From Kribbella sp. ALI-6-A (lineage in GTDB: Bacteria > Actinomycetota > Actinomycetes > Propionibacteriales > Kribbellaceae): a DNA stretch of 64,000 nt. The number at the start of each line of letters is the position of its first letter. Within the stretch, counting starts at the first letter, position 1. The notes under the pieces are model-generated. The model made no database searches. It was given only the letters and a program-made list of their open reading frames with translations, and was not told the origin of the DNA. This document shows positions 41,406 through 50,492 of the stretch, piece by piece. The stretch spans positions 744,001 through 808,000 of the forward strand of contig NZ_MTQN01000011.1 of NCBI RefSeq assembly GCF_001984195.1, in the 5' to 3' direction. A program made the position numbers and the translations under genes.

Positions 41406-43018
41406 TTGAACGTCGAGTACAGCGCCTGGACGCCGGTGTACTTCGACACCCGCGGCTCGATCTTGGCCGAGTGCAGGTAGGCGTTCTGCTTGGCGTACAA
41501 GGGGATCAGCGGCATGTCCTCGAGCGCGATGTCCTCGGCCTGCTGGTAGAGCTTGATCGCCTTGTCCTGGTTCGGTTCGGCGTCGCCCTCGGCCAGCTTC
41601 TTGTCCAGCTCGGGGTTGCTGTAGCCGGAGAAGTTCGCGTCACCGGTGGACTTGAACATCGGGGTGAGGTAGTCCTCGATCGAGGGGTAGTCGTGACCCC
41701 AGCCGCCGAACCGCAGGCCGTCCAGCTTGCGGGTGTCGGCCAGCTCGGTGATCTCCGACCCCTGCTTGCCGGTGTACTTGACCTCCACGCCGAGGTTCTG
41801 GCGCAGCATGTTGCCGATCGCCTCGGCGAAGATCTGGCCGGTCGCCGACGTCGTGCTGTAGTTGATGTTCACCGGGCCGGAGAAACCACCGGCCTCCTGC
41901 AGCAACTGCTTGGCCTTTGCCGCGTCGAACGAGCAGTACTTGCAGGCGTTCTCGCGGTATCCGTTGATGTCCGGTGCGATCAGGCCGGACGACGGCGTGG
42001 CCAGACCGACCAGGTCGGACAGCGACTTGCGGTCGATCGCCAGCGAGAACGCGTGCCGCAGCTTCGGGTTCTTGTATCGCGAGTCCCATGCGGGCAGCAC
42101 CAGGTAGTTCGCGCCCGAACTCTCCGAGGTCACCCACTGGTCGGGGGCATCGTCCTTGAACGTCTTGATCTTGGTGGACGGTACGTCGACGAAGTCCACC
42201 GTGCCGGCCAGGAACTCGTTGTACGCCGTGTCGGCGTTCGGGATGAACCGGTAGGTGAGCGCGTCGGCCTCGGGCGGGTTCGGGCCCTTGTAGCCGTCCC
42301 ACTTGACCAGCTTGATGTCGTCGCCGGGGTTCCAGGCGCCGTCCAGCTTGAACGGGCCGTTGCCGATCGGCTCGCGTTTGTAGGCGTCGGGATCCTTGCG
42401 CACCTCCTCCGGCAGCGGGGCCAGGCCGAGGTACTGCAGGGTCAGGCCGAACTGGGAGAACGGGACCTTGAGCTTGACCGAGAAGGTCAGGTCGTCGATC
42501 TGCTTGAGGCCGCTGAGCGTCTTGACCGAGGTCGGCTTCGGCGTCGCGCCGTCCGGCGTCGGCGGGTTCAGCGCCTCGTAGCCCTCGACCTTGGAGAAGA
42601 AGCCGTTGTTCTTCCAGGCGGTCGAGCCCTGGGCGGTCAGGTTCCAGCTGTCGACGTAGTCCTTGGCGGTCAGCGGCTGGCCGTTCTGGAAGCTGTTGCC
42701 GGGCTTGAGCTTGATCGTCCAGGTCCGGCTGGCCTTGTCCGGCGTGACCGAGTCGGCCAGCACGTTGACGGTCTTGCCGGTGTTCGGGTCGGTCGCGACC
42801 AGCGGGGCGAACACCGCCTGCGCGATCTGGATCCCCGGGCTGCCGTTCTCGTTCAGCGGGTTGATGAACTCCAGCGGGTCGGCGGCGATCGCGATCACCG
42901 CGCTCTTCGCCCCGCCTCCCCCGCTGTCCCCACTGCTGCTGCCGTTGCCGTCACCGCAGGCGCCGAGCACCAGGGCCAGCCCCAGCGTCGCCCCCAGAAC
43001 ACCAGTCACACGTCGCAC
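41402..43018 (-). CDS. peptide ABC transporter substrate-binding lipoprotein
   Basis: This 538-residue family 5 solute-binding protein has a lipobox LGAC with Cys21 for diacylglycerol attachment. A Gly/Ser-rich spacer precedes the binding fold ('VIAIAADPLEFINPLNENGS', 'FAPLVATDPNTGK' and 'GYRENACKYCSFDAAKAKQL'). It delivers oligopeptides or similar ligands to the two permeases. It is the first gene of the leftward five-gene importer. A TTGACA at 43095-43100 (minus) with an A/T-rich patch 18 bp further downstream is a plausible promoter. Confidence 0.94.
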   Translation of the reverse strand: MRRVTGVLGATLGLALVLGACGDGNGSSSGDSGGGGAKSAVIAIAADPLEFINPLNENGSPGIQIAQAVFAPLVATDPNTGKTVNVLADSVTPDKASRTWTIKLKPGNSFQNGQPLTAKDYVDSWNLTAQGSTAWKNNGFFSKVEGYEALNPPTPDGATPKPTSVKTLSGLKQIDDLTFSVKLKVPFSQFGLTLQYLGLAPLPEEVRKDPDAYKREPIGNGPFKLDGAWNPGDDIKLVKWDGYKGPNPPEADALTYRFIPNADTAYNEFLAGTVDFVDVPSTKIKTFKDDAPDQWVTSESSGANYLVLPAWDSRYKNPKLRHAFSLAIDRKSLSDLVGLATPSSGLIAPDINGYRENACKYCSFDAAKAKQLLQEAGGFSGPVNINYSTTSATGQIFAEAIGNMLRQNLGVEVKYTGKQGSEITELADTRKLDGLRFGGWGHDYPSIEDYLTPMFKSTGDANFSGYSNPELDKKLAEGDAEPNQDKAIKLYQQAEDIALEDMPLIPLYAKQNAYLHSAKIEPRVSKYTGVQALYSTFK

Positions 43019-43242
43019 GTCGTACCAACTTCCTCGGCGGAGAACCGCTAGGCGGGCGGATGTGCCGGATATGTTTGCTGGTCGTTAGTGCGCATGTCAA
43101 CGTTGTCAGTAACAAAAAGCATGCGCGTAACAAACACGTTACTTAGCGGAGCCATTAGGAAAGACATCAGAGCACCTGACCACGGCGACGGCGTACCATC
43201 GCCCATATCTCCGTCAGCGGATCGAAGTCATCAGAGCACAAC
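43019..43242. promoter_or_regulatory. importer promoter region with repeated GTTAC motifs
   Basis: This is a 224-bp spacer between the exporter gene stop and the importer's first gene. It is AT-rich for this genome. It holds two TTTGTTAC words (minus strand, within 43110-43140), the dyad GTAAC-N6-GTTAC (about 43128-43143), GCGCATG/CATGCGC, and an 11-bp direct repeat CATCAGAGCAC near 43165 and 43229. A TTGACA (43095-43100, minus) suggests the importer promoter. A 39-codon frame (43048-43167, minus) was considered and not called. Confidence 0.45.
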
Positions 43243-45006
43243 TCAGGATTTTGCCTGACCGGCGAAGATCTCGGCGAAGCGTCCGGGTGTCGCCGCGAGC
43301 AGTTCGTCGTACCGGCCCTGCTGGACCACGACGCCGTCGTCGAGCACGTAGATCCGGTCCATCTCGCGCAACGTCCAGGCCCGGTGCGAGACCACGACGG
43401 TGATCCGTTCGTGCCGGGTCCGGCACAGCTCGGAGAAGATCTCCCGCTCGGCCTCGGCATCGATCGCGGACGTCGGTTCGTCGAGGATCCAGACACCGGC
43501 GTCGCGCAGGTAGATCCGCGCCAGCGCGAGCCGTTGCCACTGGCCGCCGGACACTCCCGTCCCGCCCCACTGCTGCCCGAGCTGGGCGTCCAGACCGGAC
43601 ATGCGCCTGGTGAACGCTTCGGCCTCGGCGCAGACCAGCGCCCGCCGTACGGCGTCGTCGGTCACGTCGTCCGGCGCGCCGAGCGCGACCACGTCCCGCA
43701 ACGAGAACTCGAACTTGCCGAACTCCTGCACCAGCAGACCGAAGTGCCCGAGCCGCTCGGCCTCGGTCAGCTCCGCGGCGTCGCGCCCGTCGAGCAGCAC
43801 CCGGCCCGAGGACGGCGACAGCATGCCGACGAGCGTGTTGACCGCGGTCGTCTTCCCGGCGCCGTTGACGCCGACCAGCGCGATCATCTCGCCACGCTCG
43901 GCCCTGATCGACACGTCCCGCAACGCCGGCCGGTCCGTGCCGGGATAGGTGTAGCCGACGCCGTCGAGCTCGATGCACGCCACGTCACGCACGACGACCT
44001 GCGGTTCGGCCGGCGGGACCGAGTTCACGAAGTGGCGGTAGATCCTGGCCTGCGGGGCGGCGGTGACGATCATGCCGAAGGCGTAGCCGCACAACCGGAT
44101 CGCGTTCAGTCCGGAGATCGTCCCGGCCACCGCGGCCGCCGTACCGGCACCGGACGCACCACCTCGGACGAGTGCGACCAGCGCGCCCCCGAACAGCACG
44201 GCAGTCGCCAATGCGGCCGCGAGTTCCCACAGCATCGCCTTGCCGATCATCCGATCGAGCACTTGGGTCGCCTCGGTTCGCCGTACGGCGACGAGGTCCG
44301 CGACCTTGCGCCCCGAACCGAGGACCGCCAGCTCGGTGCCCGGCCGCTGCTGCACCAGCTGCTCGGTCGCGTACGCCGCCCGCCGGTCGGAGGCGGCGAC
44401 CAGGGGCCAGCCGCGCGCCTCCATCCGGGAGATGCCGGTGAACGCGAGCACGGTCGGCACCAGCGCGGCGAGAACGAGCAGGCCCGACACCGGGTTGAGC
44501 TGCCAGACCACGGCGCACAGGACGACGGAGGTCACTCCGGCCCCGAGCACCTGCAGCGCCTTGCCCGCCACCGCATCCATCACCGCGGTCGCCGTCTGGC
44601 TCGCCTCCAGGTCGGTCGTCACGTCCGGCTGAGCCAACCGGCTCGGAGTCAGCCGGGCGGCCGCCTGCGCGAGCTCCGTCCGGTACCTCAGCCGCAGTCG
44701 CAGCGCCAGCCGTTGCGTTGCGGCCAGGCCAACTTGGCCGAGCGGGTACATCGCCCCGACGACAACGGTCAGCCCGAGCAACGGCCCCCATGACGACCGG
44801 CCGGCCGCCAACCCGTCGACGAGCCGTTCCAGGAAGACCACCTGCCCCGCTGGCAGCACGGCCTGCAGCAGCAGGAGAAGCGCGGAGACCGCCAGCCAGC
44901 CGGGCGCCGATCGCGCCGAGTCGACGAGCGAATCTCCGGCAGTACGCACGGACACCCGGAGCGCGTCACGGGTCGAGAAAGCAGCAGCAGGCACGGAGCA
45001 CCTCAT
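43243..45006 (-). CDS. ABC transporter, fused permease/ATPase (exporter type)
   Basis: This 587-residue half-transporter has six hydrophobic helices in the N-terminal 320 residues ('WLAVSALLLLLQAVLPAGQV'). The nucleotide-binding domain has Walker A GVNGAGKTT, Q-loop 'LLVQEFGKFEFSLRD', signature GVSGGQWQRLALARIY and Walker B 'VWILDEPTSAIDAEAE'. The divergent signature and EAEREIF segment resemble exporters found in peptide natural-product clusters, but no precursor peptide or modifying enzyme is nearby. It may act as a homodimer in drug or peptide export. Alternative start codons cluster at 44990-45020. Confidence 0.88.
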   Translation of the reverse strand: MRCSVPAAAFSTRDALRVSVRTAGDSLVDSARSAPGWLAVSALLLLLQAVLPAGQVVFLERLVDGLAAGRSSWGPLLGLTVVVGAMYPLGQVGLAATQRLALRLRLRYRTELAQAAARLTPSRLAQPDVTTDLEASQTATAVMDAVAGKALQVLGAGVTSVVLCAVVWQLNPVSGLLVLAALVPTVLAFTGISRMEARGWPLVAASDRRAAYATEQLVQQRPGTELAVLGSGRKVADLVAVRRTEATQVLDRMIGKAMLWELAAALATAVLFGGALVALVRGGASGAGTAAAVAGTISGLNAIRLCGYAFGMIVTAAPQARIYRHFVNSVPPAEPQVVVRDVACIELDGVGYTYPGTDRPALRDVSIRAERGEMIALVGVNGAGKTTAVNTLVGMLSPSSGRVLLDGRDAAELTEAERLGHFGLLVQEFGKFEFSLRDVVALGAPDDVTDDAVRRALVCAEAEAFTRRMSGLDAQLGQQWGGTGVSGGQWQRLALARIYLRDAGVWILDEPTSAIDAEAEREIFSELCRTRHERITVVVSHRAWTLREMDRIYVLDDGVVVQQGRYDELLAATPGRFAEIFAGQAKS

Positions 45007-45160
45007 TCATCGCAGGCCGAAGTCCCAGCCGGCGGACCGGCGGGACACGTGGGCCGCTAAATGCGATGCGATTCAGCCAGCGAATCCAGAGGCAGATAAC
45101 GTACGGCGGTGTCGCCGTGGGCAACTCTGCCACACGGCGACGTCGCGCGCAGCCGAGCAC

Positions 45161-46474
45161 CTACAGGTCGAAGACCGTGGTGTCCTCGTCGAACGGGCCC
45201 ATCACGGTGAGGGCCGGGGTGCCGGCGTAGAGCTCGGCGGCGAGCGCGTGCACGTCGTCGAGCGTGACCGCGTCGATGCGCTCGAGGATCTCGTCGACGG
45301 TCGGCAGTTCGCCGTACACGAGTTCGGCCTTGGCGATCCGGGTCATCTTGGCGCCGGTGTCCTCCATGCCCATCACGACCGACCCGCGCATCTGGCCCTT
45401 GCCGCGCAGCAGTTCGTCCGGCGTGATGCCGCCGGCCGCGATCGTGCTCAGCTCGGCGCGGATCACGTCCAGCACCTCCGGCGCCTTCTTCGGCAGGCAG
45501 CCCGCGTAGACCCCGACCATGCCGGAGTCCGCGTACGCCGAACCGAAGGTGAACACCGAGTAGGCCAGGCCGCGCTTCTCCCGCACCTCCTGGAACAGGC
45601 GCGACGACATCCCGCCACCGACGATCCCGTGCAGCACGCCGGCGACGTACCGGCGTTCGTCGTTGCGCACCAGCCCGGGCATGCCGAGCACCAGGTGCGC
45701 CTGCTCGACGTCGCGGTGGTGGACCCGCACTCCCCCGTACGTCGGGAGACGGCGACCCGATCCGCGCCGGACCGGTGCCGGCTCGGCCTCGCCGGTGACC
45801 CAGTGCCGCTCGAACGCCTTGCGGACCAGGCGGACGACGTCGGAGTGCTCCACGTTGCCGGCCACGGAGACGACGATGTTCTCCGGCCGGTAGCGGCGCC
45901 GGTACCAGCCGACGACCTGGCGGCGGGTCAGACCCGCCACGGACTCCGGCGTACCGGTGATCGAGCGGCCGAGCGGGGTCGGGCCCCACAGCTGCTCGGC
46001 GAACAGGTCGTGGATGTGGTCGGAGGTCTCGTCGGCGTGCATCGCGATCTCCTCGTCGATCACGTCACGCTCGGACTCGACGTCGTCCGGAGCCAGCGTC
46101 GCCGAGGTGATCATGTCGCAGATCACGTCGACGGCCAGCGGGAGGTCGGAGTCCAGCACCCGCGCGTAGTAGCAGGTGTACTCCTTGCCGGTGAAGGCGT
46201 TCATCTCCCCGCCGACGGCGTCCAGCGACGCGGAGATCTCCAGCGCGTCCCGGCGCTCGGTGCCCTTGAACAGCAGGTGCTCGAGGAAGTGCGTGGCGCC
46301 GGCCAGCTGGACCGGCTCGTCGCGCGAGCCGACCCCGACCCACACGCCGAAGGTGACCGAGCGGAAGCCCGGGGCGGACTGGGAGAGCACGCGGAGCCCG
46401 GAGGGCAGGACGGTCCGTTTGACCGGACCGCCCTGTTCCGGGCTCAGCAACGTGCTGGTGGTGGCTCGACTCAC
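45161..46474 (-). CDS. M16 family zinc metallopeptidase (insulinase/processing peptidase type)
   Basis: This 437-residue peptidase has the inverted zinc motif HFLEH (62-66) and a third ligand Glu about 75 residues on ('ERDVIDEEIAMHADET'). Two M16 lobes are present, the second with 'YVAGVLHGIVGGGMSSRLFQ'. Homologues are PqqL- or mitochondrial-processing-like. The gene is conserved immediately after pnp in actinobacteria. Its start overlaps the pnp stop by 4 bp, so the two are coupled. A precursor-cleaving or peptide-clearance role is likely. Confidence 0.93.
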   Translation of the reverse strand: MSRATTSTLLSPEQGGPVKRTVLPSGLRVLSQSAPGFRSVTFGVWVGVGSRDEPVQLAGATHFLEHLLFKGTERRDALEISASLDAVGGEMNAFTGKEYTCYYARVLDSDLPLAVDVICDMITSATLAPDDVESERDVIDEEIAMHADETSDHIHDLFAEQLWGPTPLGRSITGTPESVAGLTRRQVVGWYRRRYRPENIVVSVAGNVEHSDVVRLVRKAFERHWVTGEAEPAPVRRGSGRRLPTYGGVRVHHRDVEQAHLVLGMPGLVRNDERRYVAGVLHGIVGGGMSSRLFQEVREKRGLAYSVFTFGSAYADSGMVGVYAGCLPKKAPEVLDVIRAELSTIAAGGITPDELLRGKGQMRGSVVMGMEDTGAKMTRIAKAELVYGELPTVDEILERIDAVTLDDVHALAAELYAGTPALTVMGPFDEDTTVFDL

Positions 46475-48738
46475 TCGGCGGCAGCGGCCTTGTCATCGGC
46501 GCTGTCGTCGTCGGCGGCGTCGGCCTTGTCGCCATCCTCGCCCTCGATCACCGGGATCAGCGACAGCTTGCCCCGGTCGTCGATCTCGGCGATCTCGACC
46601 TGCAGCTTCTGGCCGACCGAGAGGATGTCCTCGACCGCCTCGACCCGCTTGCCGCCGGCCAGCGGACGCAGCTTCGAGATGTGCAGCAGACCGTCCTTGC
46701 CCGGCAGCAGGCTGATGAACGCCCCGAAGTTGGTCGTCTTCACGACCGTGCCCAGGTAGCGCTCGCCCTTCTCCGGCATGGTCGGGTTGGCGATCGCGTT
46801 GATCATCGCGCGCGCCGCGTCGGCCGAGGGGCCGTCGGTCGCACCGATGTAGACCGTGCCGTCGTCCTCGATGGAGATGTCGGCACCGGTCTCGTCGGTG
46901 ATCTGGTTGATCATCTTGCCCTTGGGGCCGATGACCTCGCCGATCTTGTCGACCGGGACCTTCACCGAGATGACCCGCGGCGCGAACTCGCTCATCTCAC
47001 CCGGGGCGTCGATGGCCTTCGACATCACGTCCAGGATGGTCAGGCGGGCTTCTTTGGCCTGGGTCAGCGCACCGGCCAGCACGCTGGCCGGGATGCCGTC
47101 CAGCTTGGTGTCCAGCTGCAGGGCGGTGACGAAGTCCTTGGTGCCGGCGACCTTGAAGTCCATGTCGCCGAACGCGTCCTCCGCGCCCAGGATGTCGGTC
47201 AGCGCGACGTACTCGGTCTTGCCGTCGACCTCACCGGAGATCAGGCCCATCGCGATGCCCGCGACCGGCGCCTTCAGCGGCACACCGGCCGACAGCAGCG
47301 ACAGTGTCGAGGCGCAGACCGAACCCATCGAGGTGGAGCCGTTCGAGCCGAGCGCCTCGGAGACCTGACGCAGCGCGTACGGGAAGTCCTCGCGCGACGG
47401 CAGTACCGGCACCAGGGCCCGCTCGGCCAGCGCGCCGTGACCGATCTCGCGGCGCTTGGGCGAACCCACCCGGCCGGTCTCACCGGTCGAGTACGGCGGG
47501 AAGTTGTAGTTGTGCATGTAGCGCTTGCGGGTCTCCGGCGACAGCGTGTCCAGCTGCTGCTCCATCCGGAGCATGTTCAGCGTGGTGACACCCATGATCT
47601 GGGTCTCGCCGCGCTCGAAGATCGCCGAGCCGTGCACCCGCGGCAGCACCTTGACCTGCGCCTTGAGCGGACGGATGTCGCTCAGGCCACGGCCGTCCAT
47701 GCGGACCTTGTCCTTGAGCACGCGCTGGCGGACCAGCTGCTTGGTCAGCGAGCGGAAGGCCGCGGACAGCTCCTTCTCCCGCCCCTCGAAGTCGGCGGCC
47801 AGCTTGGCGACCACGGCGGCCTTGATGGCTTCGGTGGCCTCCTCGCGGTCGTGCTTGCCGGCGATCGTGAGAGCCTGCGACAGCTCTTCGGTCGCGGCGG
47901 CCTCGACAGCGGCGAACGCGTCGTCCTGGTAATCCGGGAAGACCGGGAACTCACCGGTCGGCTTGGACGCCGCGGCGGCCAGCGCGGACTGCGCCTCGAC
48001 CAGGGTCTTGATGAAGCCCTTCGAGGCCTCGAGGCCCTCGGCCACGATCTCCTCGGTCGGCGCCTGCTTGCCGGCGGCAACGGCGTCGAAGGTGCCCGGG
48101 GTGGACTCGGCCTCGACCATCATGATCGCGACGTCACCGGTGTCGGTCACCCGGCCGGCCACGACCATGTCGAAGACGGCGTCCTCGAGTTCGGTGTGGG
48201 TCGGGAACGCGACCCACTGCTTGTCGATCAGCGCGACGCGGGTGGCGCCGATCGGGCCCGAGAACGGCAGCCCGGCGATCTGGGTGGACATCGACGCGGC
48301 GTTGATCGCCAGCACGTCGTACAGCGTGTCCGGGTTGAGCGCCAGGACGGTGATGACGACCTGGATCTCGTTGCGCAGGCCGGACACGAACGACGGCCGC
48401 AGCGGGCGGTCGATCAGCCGGCAGGTCAGGATGGCCTCTTCGCTGGGCCGGCCCTCACGACGGAAGAACGAGCCGGGAATGCGCCCGGCGGCGTACATCC
48501 GCTCCTCGACGTCGACCGTCAGCGGGAAGAAGTCGAACTGCTCCTTGGGCTTCTTGCTGGCCGTCGTGGCCGACAGCACCATCGTGTCGCCGTCGAGGTA
48601 CGCGGCGGCCGAACCGGCGGCCTGCTGGGCCAGACGGCCCGTCTCGAAGCGGATGGTGCGGGTGCCGAAGCTGCCGTTGTCGATCACGGCTTCGGCGTAC
48701 TGTGCGCCCTCCATGGGCGCGTTGGTGGATCCCGACAC
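46471..48738 (-). CDS. pnp: polyribonucleotide nucleotidyltransferase (PNPase)
   Basis: This 755-residue trimeric 3'-5' phosphorolytic exoribonuclease also makes (p)ppGpp-related or polyA-like tails in actinobacteria. Two RNase PH domains ('FRREGRPSEEAILTCRLIDR' and 'GEVDGKTEYVALTDILGAED') precede KH ('VIGPKGKMINQITDETGADI') and S1 ('YLGTVVKTTNFGAFISLLPG') domains. An acidic Asp-rich tail ends the protein. It lies downstream of rpsO and an actino-pnp-like leader motif. Confidence 0.97.
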   Translation of the reverse strand: MSGSTNAPMEGAQYAEAVIDNGSFGTRTIRFETGRLAQQAAGSAAAYLDGDTMVLSATTASKKPKEQFDFFPLTVDVEERMYAAGRIPGSFFRREGRPSEEAILTCRLIDRPLRPSFVSGLRNEIQVVITVLALNPDTLYDVLAINAASMSTQIAGLPFSGPIGATRVALIDKQWVAFPTHTELEDAVFDMVVAGRVTDTGDVAIMMVEAESTPGTFDAVAAGKQAPTEEIVAEGLEASKGFIKTLVEAQSALAAAASKPTGEFPVFPDYQDDAFAAVEAAATEELSQALTIAGKHDREEATEAIKAAVVAKLAADFEGREKELSAAFRSLTKQLVRQRVLKDKVRMDGRGLSDIRPLKAQVKVLPRVHGSAIFERGETQIMGVTTLNMLRMEQQLDTLSPETRKRYMHNYNFPPYSTGETGRVGSPKRREIGHGALAERALVPVLPSREDFPYALRQVSEALGSNGSTSMGSVCASTLSLLSAGVPLKAPVAGIAMGLISGEVDGKTEYVALTDILGAEDAFGDMDFKVAGTKDFVTALQLDTKLDGIPASVLAGALTQAKEARLTILDVMSKAIDAPGEMSEFAPRVISVKVPVDKIGEVIGPKGKMINQITDETGADISIEDDGTVYIGATDGPSADAARAMINAIANPTMPEKGERYLGTVVKTTNFGAFISLLPGKDGLLHISKLRPLAGGKRVEAVEDILSVGQKLQVEIAEIDDRGKLSLIPVIEGEDGDKADAADDDSADDKAAAAE

Positions 48739-48788
48739 GGGATACCCCTCTCTACCTTGAGACGACGGTGAGGCGCGGGGTCCGGGGG

Positions 48789-48868
48789 TGCCGGTCTTCG
48801 ATCGAGGCCCGCGGGTCGAGCGCTGTACCGCTGGGCGCTGTCCCGAAAGCCACTACCGAGGACCGGTC
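48789..48868 (-). ncRNA. actino-pnp-type leader RNA motif
   Basis: The minus-strand leader of pnp contains CCGGTCCTCGGTAGTGGC at its 5' side and CCTCGATCGAAGACCGG at its 3' side, so CCGGTC/GACCGG close a long stem around a GC-rich inner part. Position (rpsO-pnp gap) and the conserved outer sequence match my recollection of the actino-pnp RNA, a cis-element in pnp 5' UTRs of actinobacteria, probably for autoregulation. Boundaries are approximate; no covariance search was run. Confidence 0.7.
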
Positions 48869-48951
48869 GTTGTCCCGGTACGCGTTCGCGTCGTCTCGTT
48901 GTCGTTGATTCTTCAGTTGTGCCACCCCCGGAAGCCCGGGCATGGATACGC

Positions 48952-48986
48952 GAGAAGCGGCCACCGGAGTGCGGTGGCCGCTTCTC
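48952..48986 (-). terminator. rpsO terminator / RNase III-type hairpin
   Basis: GAGAAGCGGCCACC (48952-48965) pairs perfectly with GGTGGCCGCTTCTC (48973-48986), 7-nt loop. It lies 7 bp beyond the rpsO stop, between rpsO and the pnp leader. It would terminate part of the transcription or be an RNase III cleavage site that separates rpsO and pnp mRNAs. Confidence 0.75.
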
Positions 48987-48992
48987 ACGACG

Positions 48993-49265
48993 TCATCGGC
49001 GCAGACCGAGCCGCTCGATCAGCGAGCGGTAGCGGTTGATGTCCTTCTTCGCCAGGTAGTTCAGCAGCCGGCGGCGCTGACCGACCAGCAGGAGCAGACC
49101 ACGACGGCTGTGGTGGTCGTGCTTGTGCTCCTTCAGGTGCTCGGTCAGGTCGGCGATGCGGTGCGTGAGCAGCGCGACCTGGACCTCGGGGGAACCGGTG
49201 TCGCCCTCGGTCAGGGCGTACTCGCCGATGATCTTCTTCTTCGCCTCAGGATTGGCAGACGACAC
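48993..49265 (-). CDS. rpsO: 30S ribosomal protein S15
   Basis: This 90-residue protein has a normal length and sequence ('EYALTEGDTGSPEVQVALLT', 'HLKEHKHDHHSRRGLLLLVG', 'RRLLNYLAKKDINRYRSLIE'). It binds 16S rRNA early in 30S assembly. The GTG at 49263-49265 follows GAGAGGATC and gives the family N-terminus. Standard neighbour of pnp. Confidence 0.97.
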   Translation of the reverse strand: MSSANPEAKKKIIGEYALTEGDTGSPEVQVALLTHRIADLTEHLKEHKHDHHSRRGLLLLVGQRRRLLNYLAKKDINRYRSLIERLGLRR

Positions 49266-49381
49266 GTTGATCCTCTCGATGTCCGTTGCGCGGCGCACCG
49301 GGGCTTTTGTCACCCGGGCACTCTCGATCCGCGGCCGTTCAGACGGCAGCGTCCAGGGTATCAGCCTGTGGACAGGCGGGG

Positions 49382-50377
49382 CTAATTCCCCGCCCCGGCC
49401 GGGGTGTCCCCCGCGCCGTCGCCGGTCAGCAGCCGGCGGGCCTGGTCGACGTCGGCCTTCATCTGCACCAGCAGCTCGTCGATGGTGTCGAACCGGATCT
49501 GCGAGCCGCGCAGCCGGGCGACGAAGTCCACCGCGACCCGCGCGCCGTACAGCTCGAGGTCGTCGCGGTCCAGCACGTAGGACTCCACCCGCCGGTCGAT
49601 CCCGTCGAACGTCGGATTGCTGCCGACGCTGATCGCCGCCGGGAACGCCTCCCCGTACGCCGGGGCGCCGGGCGCCGGCTCCAGCACGGTCAGCCGGCCG
49701 GCGTACACGCCGTCGAGCGGGATCGCCGAGCCCGACTCGGCCGGGATGTTCGCGGTCGGGTACCCCAGCTCGCGACCCCGCTTGTCGCCCTCGATCACCG
49801 TGCCGACGACCCGCAACGGCCGGCCCAGCGCCGTCGCCACCCGCTCGACGTCACCGGCGGCGATCAGCTCGCGGATGTAGGTCGACGACCACGGCTGGTC
49901 CTCGCCGCGCAGCGCGAGGCCCTCCACCTCGAAGCCGGCCGCGGCACCCGCCTCGACCAGGGTGTCGACGTGCCCGGCGGCCTTGTGGCCGAAGCGGAAG
50001 TTCTCGCCGACCACGACCGCCTTGGCGTGCAGCGTGCGAACCAGGACGCGGTCGATGAACTCCTGCGGCGACCAGGTCGAGGTCTCCTTGTCGAACGGCA
50101 GGATCAGCACCGCGTCGGCACCGGCGTCGCAGAGCAGCTGGGCCCGCTCCTCGGGCTCGCTGATCGTCGCCGGCGCCTTGTCGGGCCGCAGCACGGCCAT
50201 CGGGTGCGGGTTGAAGGTGAGCGCGACCACCGGCAGCCCACCGAGCCGCTCGGCCCGCGCCCGCGCGTGCTCCAGCACCTCCTGGTGCCCGCGGTGCACG
50301 CCGTCGAAGTTGCCGATGGTGACGACCGACGGACCGTAGTCGGGGCCCACCTCGTCCAAACCGTGCCAGACACGCAT
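49382..50377 (-). CDS. ribF: bifunctional riboflavin kinase / FAD synthetase
   Basis: This 331-residue enzyme has an N-terminal FMN adenylyltransferase domain ('VTIGNFDGVHRGHQEVL' at about 20-36, 'VVVGENFRFGHKAAGHVDTL') and a C-terminal riboflavin kinase domain ('GTVIEGDKRGRELGYPTANI', 'GVYAGRLTVLE'). It makes FMN and then FAD. The ATG at 50375-50377 is the family start; a longer frame is an artefact. Position between truB and rpsO is ancestral, though accessory genes now separate it from truB. Confidence 0.96.
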   Translation of the reverse strand: MRVWHGLDEVGPDYGPSVVTIGNFDGVHRGHQEVLEHARARAERLGGLPVVALTFNPHPMAVLRPDKAPATISEPEERAQLLCDAGADAVLILPFDKETSTWSPQEFIDRVLVRTLHAKAVVVGENFRFGHKAAGHVDTLVEAGAAAGFEVEGLALRGEDQPWSSTYIRELIAAGDVERVATALGRPLRVVGTVIEGDKRGRELGYPTANIPAESGSAIPLDGVYAGRLTVLEPAPGAPAYGEAFPAAISVGSNPTFDGIDRRVESYVLDRDDLELYGARVAVDFVARLRGSQIRFDTIDELLVQMKADVDQARRLLTGDGAGDTPAGAGN

Positions 50378-50492
50378 GGCAGAAGGATTCCACGAAACCG
50401 TTCGGGCCGGTGCACCAGGTCCCCGATCACCCCTTGTAATCGACCGGTCACACAACCTACTGTGGGCCGCACTGCCCCATCCCGGAGGTCCC

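Noticed and set aside
43048..43167. 39-codon small frame (MSFLMAPLSN...) upstream of the peptide importer, considered as exporter peptide precursor
   Set aside because: No clear ribosome-binding site, no leader/core pattern, overlaps the likely promoter; no modification enzyme nearby.
43243..45006. Exporter as part of a lanthipeptide or lasso peptide cluster
   Set aside because: No cyclase, kinase-lyase or precursor gene within reach.
46681..48771. 696-codon open frame antisense to pnp
   Set aside because: Shadow of the highly conserved pnp gene in a GC-rich genome.
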